The notes beneath the pieces are model-generated. The model was not told the origin of the DNA and made no database searches. It worked only from the letters and a program-made list of their open reading frames with translations. Shown here in pieces: positions 61,263 to 64,000 of a stretch of 64,000 bases of DNA (positions are counted from its first letter, which is position 1; each line of letters starts with the position of its first letter). The stretch is from Pseudarthrobacter siccitolerans. Its GTDB lineage: Bacteria; Actinomycetota; Actinomycetes; Actinomycetales; Micrococcaceae. Position numbers and translations under genes: made by a program. The stretch is taken from assembly GCF_030823375.1 (NCBI RefSeq), contig NZ_JAUSXB010000001.1, forward strand, positions 2,294,001 to 2,358,000, given 5' to 3'.

Positions 61263-62726
61263 TCAGCCGACGGGGCCGTGCATCTCCACGATCTCCTGGT
61301 GCCGGGGACTGTTGGGGTTCATCAGTGAGTGGCGCCGGCCATAGAAGAAGTAGATGGCCAGACCAATGATCAGCCAGACGAGGAAGCGTACCCAGGTTTC
61401 CCAGGGCAACTGGGTCATGAGGAATCCGGAGGACAGGATGCCGAAGGCCGGCACCAGGGGCATCAGCGGGAGGCGGAAGGTGCGCGGGGCGTCCGGCTTC
61501 TTGTAGCGGAAGATGATCACGGACAGGCAGACCACGACGAACGCCGCCAGGATGCCGATGTTGGTCAGGTCCGCGACTTCCTTGATGGGGAACACACCGG
61601 CCAGGAACGCGGACGTGATGCCGGCGATCCAGGTGACCCGCTGCGGAGTACCATGGCGGTCGGTCTTGGCGAACCAGCCCGGCAGCAGCCCGTCCCGGCT
61701 CATGCTGAACCAGACGCGGGTGACACCCAGGAGGAAGGTCAGCATCACGGTAAGGATGGACAGCACCGCAAACACCGAGATGATGGTGGCGATGACCGGC
61801 AGGCCCACGGAGGTGAAGGCGGACGCAAAGCCGGCCTTGGGATCGATGTCCTTGTAGTTCTGCATGCCGGTCAGGACCAGGGTGGCCGCCACGTAAAGCA
61901 GCATGGCGACGATCAGCGAGAGCACGATCGCCTTGGGCATGTGCTTCTTGCCGTCGGTGGCTTCTTCGGCCGCCGTGCTCATGGCGTCATAGCCGAAGAC
62001 GGCAAAGAAGACAGTGGCGGAGCCTGCCACCACGGGGCCGAAGCCGCTGGGCATGAACGGGTTGTAATTGTTGGTGTCGATGTAAAAGACGCCGAGGCCG
62101 ATGATGAAAAGAATCAGGATGACCTTGATGGCCACTGCCACCAGTTCGAACCGGCCAAAGGCCTTGGTGCCGCGGGACAGGATCCAGGTGACCAGCAGGC
62201 AGACCAGGATCGCCGGAATGTTAACGATGCCGCCCTTGCCCTCATCAACCGTGGACGTCATCCAGGCCGGCATGTGGATGCCGATGCCCGAGAGGAAGGC
62301 GTCAAAGTAGCCGGAGATACCGATGGCCACCACGGCCACGATCGCGATGTACTCGAGCAGCAGGTCCCAGCCGATGAACCAGCCAATCACCTCGCCCAGG
62401 GCAACATATCCGTAGGTATAGGCGGAGCCGGCGCGGGGAATCATGCCGGCAAACTCGGCGTACGAAAGCGCGGCCGCCGCCGAGGCGAGGCCCGCAATCA
62501 GGAACGAGATCAGCACCGCGGGCCCCACACCCGGGTTGTCGCCGCTGCCTGCTGCCACCAGGCCGGCAAGGGAGAAGATGCCGACGCCGATGATGCCGCC
62601 TACACCAATAGCCGTCAGCTGCCACAGTCCGAGTGACTTGAAAAGGCCGCTGTGTTTGTTTTCTTCCTCGATGTCGTCGATAGGTTTGCGCCGCATGATC
62701 GACTGGGTCATATCTCTACTGCTCAT
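61263..62726 (-). CDS. APC-family amino-acid permease
   Basis: A 487-residue permease with about 12-13 helices of the cationic-amino-acid-transporter-like APC type (GLWQLTAIGVGGIIGVGIFSLAGLVAAG, FAGMIPRAGSAYTYGYVALGEVIGWFIGWDLLLEYI, TVFFAVFGYDAMSTAAEEATDGKKHMPKAI). CAGGAG lies just before ATG 62726; the upstream frame to 62801 is not needed. It shares a promoter motif with putA, suggesting uptake of proline or a related amino acid. Confidence 0.92.
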   Translation of the reverse strand: MSSRDMTQSIMRRKPIDDIEEENKHSGLFKSLGLWQLTAIGVGGIIGVGIFSLAGLVAAGSGDNPGVGPAVLISFLIAGLASAAAALSYAEFAGMIPRAGSAYTYGYVALGEVIGWFIGWDLLLEYIAIVAVVAIGISGYFDAFLSGIGIHMPAWMTSTVDEGKGGIVNIPAILVCLLVTWILSRGTKAFGRFELVAVAIKVILILFIIGLGVFYIDTNNYNPFMPSGFGPVVAGSATVFFAVFGYDAMSTAAEEATDGKKHMPKAIVLSLIVAMLLYVAATLVLTGMQNYKDIDPKAGFASAFTSVGLPVIATIISVFAVLSILTVMLTFLLGVTRVWFSMSRDGLLPGWFAKTDRHGTPQRVTWIAGITSAFLAGVFPIKEVADLTNIGILAAFVVVCLSVIIFRYKKPDAPRTFRLPLMPLVPAFGILSSGFLMTQLPWETWVRFLVWLIIGLAIYFFYGRRHSLMNPNSPRHQEIVEMHGPVG

Positions 62727-62822
62727 CAGGAACTCCTGCTTGGGTGCGACCCCATCACGGCGCGCGAAGAATCGCTTGTGACGGGGGTAACTCGGTCCCA
62801 ACAGTATGCAAGGGTGCTTGCG

Positions 62823-62851
62823 TTAGATAAAGTGACTACTTCTAACCTATA
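62823..62851 (-). promoter_or_regulatory. Motif shared with putA (permease copy)
   Basis: AGATAAAGTGA followed by TTCTAA (62825-62845), in the divergent gap between the permease (62726) and the LysR gene (62879). See the putA copy at 61071-61099. Confidence 0.7.
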
Positions 62852-62878
62852 TTCATTAGTTTCGGTAAGGATTTCCTC

Positions 62879-63793
62879 ATGCTTGACGTCCGCAGGCTCC
62901 GCCTGCTTCGGGAATTAAGCATCCGCGGGACTCTGGCAGAGGTGGCCGAGGCACTCCAGTACAGCCCGTCGTCGGTATCGCAGCAGCTGGCCCTCCTGGA
63001 AAAGGAAGTGGGCGTGGAACTGCTCCGGAAAACCGGACGGCGGGTCCAGCTCACGCCGCAGGCCGAAGTGCTGGTGGCGCACACGGCGAACCTGCTGGAA
63101 ACCATGGAGCAGGCGGAGGCGGACCTCGCCGCTTCCCTGACCACCGTCACGGGCACTGTCCGGATCGCGGTGTTCCAGTCCGCGGCCCTGGCCCTGATGC
63201 CGGACACCTTGACGAGGATGACCAAGGCCTACCCGGAGGTCCGCATCGAAATGATCCAGCGCGAGCCCGAAACGGCCCTGCACGAGACCTGGGCACGGGA
63301 TTTCGACCTCGTCATTGCCGAACAGTATCCGGGCCACGCCGCCCCACGGTACCCCGAACTGGACCGGGTCCGGCTGACCACCGATGCCATCCGCCTGGCG
63401 GTTCCACCCGCGTCCGACGACGGGCCCGCCGTCCGTTCGCTCGAGGACACCGCGGGACTCGCCTGGGTCATGGAGCCGCGGGGGGCGGCATCCCGCCACT
63501 GGGCGGAGCAGGCGTGCCGCAGCGCCGGCTTCGAGCCCGACGTGCGCTTCGAAACCGCCGACCTTCAGGCCCAGATCCGGCTGATCGAATCAGGCAACGC
63601 GGTGGCCCTGATGCCGGACCTGGTGTGGACCGGGCGCGGCACCACAGCCCGGCTGCTGGAGCTGCCAGGCAAGCCGCACCGCACCGTTTTTACCTCTGTC
63701 CGGCGCTCCAGCGCCCAGCGGCCGGCCATCCTGGCCGCAAGGGAGACCCTTGCTGCAGCAGCCGCGGCGGTGGCGGGGAACGACGCCGGGTGA
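62879..63793 (+). CDS. LysR-family regulator, probably of putA and the permease
   Basis: A 304-residue LysR regulator. The winged helix is LRLLRELSIRGTLAEVAEALQYSPSSVSQQLALLEKEVGVELLRKTGRRVQLTPQA at the N-terminus; the effector domain follows. AAGGA lies about 8 nt upstream of the ATG. It is divergent from the permease, with the shared motif in the gap; that motif occurs also before putA. The most direct reading is a regulator of proline or related amino-acid catabolism. Confidence 0.9.
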   Translation: MLDVRRLRLLRELSIRGTLAEVAEALQYSPSSVSQQLALLEKEVGVELLRKTGRRVQLTPQAEVLVAHTANLLETMEQAEADLAASLTTVTGTVRIAVFQSAALALMPDTLTRMTKAYPEVRIEMIQREPETALHETWARDFDLVIAEQYPGHAAPRYPELDRVRLTTDAIRLAVPPASDDGPAVRSLEDTAGLAWVMEPRGAASRHWAEQACRSAGFEPDVRFETADLQAQIRLIESGNAVALMPDLVWTGRGTTARLLELPGKPHRTVFTSVRRSSAQRPAILAARETLAAAAAAVAGNDAG

Positions 63794-63887
63794 CCGGCCG
63801 CCGTCGTACGTTTCCTCCCAAAGGTGGGGCGCCAGTGTTCCCTGCGTCACTGCGCGGATCAGAGCCCGGCGCTAGAATGATGCCGTT

Positions 63888-64000
63888 ATGAATCGAACAA
63901 TGTTCAAGTCCAAAATCCACCGGGCCACCGTCACGCACGCCGACCTGCACTACGTAGGTTCCGTCACCGTGGACCTGGACCTGCTTGAGGCCGCCGACAT
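63888..64000 (+). CDS. panD: Aspartate 1-decarboxylase, N-terminal part (3' end outside window)
   Basis: The first 37 residues of PanD, which makes beta-alanine for pantothenate. The start [25 protein letters not shown] is close to the known N-terminus; Gly24-Ser25 is the self-cleavage site that yields the pyruvoyl group. A TAGAAT box (63873-63878) lies 9 nt before the ATG. The gene is cut by the window end. Confidence 0.95.
   Translation, partial: MNRTMFKSKIHRATVTHADLHYVGSVTVDLDLLEAAD

Overview
The window looks like a chromosomal stretch from a high-GC Gram-positive actinobacterium. Protein content and gene order (dnaK-grpE-dnaJ-hspR with HAIR operators, a SAM-IV type riboswitch before metZ, a DUF222/HNH protein, many starts with a TANNNT box 6-7 nt upstream) suggest the Micrococcaceae, close to Arthrobacter/Pseudarthrobacter. 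That placement is inferred from protein resemblance and was not tested by a search. About 60 genes are packed closely. I see no insertion sequence, prophage, CRISPR array or rRNA operon; one tRNA-Gly is present.

Layout. 1-1.5 kb: 3' part of an aldehyde dehydrogenase and a small membrane protein. 1.6-6.0 kb: the heat-shock operon dnaK-grpE-dnaJ-hspR (minus strand), with two HAIR boxes around its promoter, a strong terminator, and two large palindromes between grpE and dnaJ. 6.2-11.4 kb: an acidic repeat protein, a TetR regulator divergent from a frameshifted NAD-epimerase gene, and an MMPL exporter divergent from a MarR regulator. 11.5-19.8 kb: a methyltransferase, a Phd/VapC-like toxin-antitoxin pair with an operator beside the antitoxin start, a LysE exporter, a low-Mr tyrosine phosphatase, a P-loop kinase/PabB fusion, cardiolipin synthase, a PabC-like lyase and a PPOX-like flavoprotein. 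19.9-23.8 kb: a TetR regulator, a small hypothetical protein, and a GH26-like/OpgC-type acyltransferase fusion.

24-31 kb: a SAM-IV riboswitch controlling DUF1737-rhodanese-metZ, then DUF1905, DUF222-HNH, a YbdK-type ligase and an XRE-HTH/MurA fusion. 31.4-35.5 kb: a secreted DUF1906 protein with a frameshift at its very end, and a thiamine-precursor ECF transporter (YkoE, fused EcfAA', EcfT) behind a TPP riboswitch. 35.5-39.7 kb: small proteins and a translationally coupled cassette of haem-oxygenase-like diiron oxidase, glycosyltransferase (frameshifted) and CDGSH protein. This cassette is the best candidate here for an undescribed pathway. 39.7-49.5 kb: ion homeostasis, with a six-gene Mrp Na+/H+ antiporter (mnhA/B fused, C, D, E, F, G), a UMF1-family MFS protein and a KhtTU-like K+/H+ antiporter pair.

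49.5-57.4 kb: dcd, a secreted CAP/FG-GAP protein, SRPBCC, tRNA-Gly(CCC), a tiny Lys-rich protein coupled to an N5-(carboxyethyl)ornithine-synthase-like dehydrogenase, a MFS exporter divergent from a LysR regulator, and a small zinc-ribbon-like protein. 57.5-63.8 kb: a likely proline/amino-acid catabolic unit (putA, APC permease, LysR) sharing a promoter motif. The window ends inside panD.

Three one-base frameshifts (about 8.06, 32.21 and 38.51 kb) break otherwise intact genes. Either the assembly carries indel errors or these are young pseudogenes.
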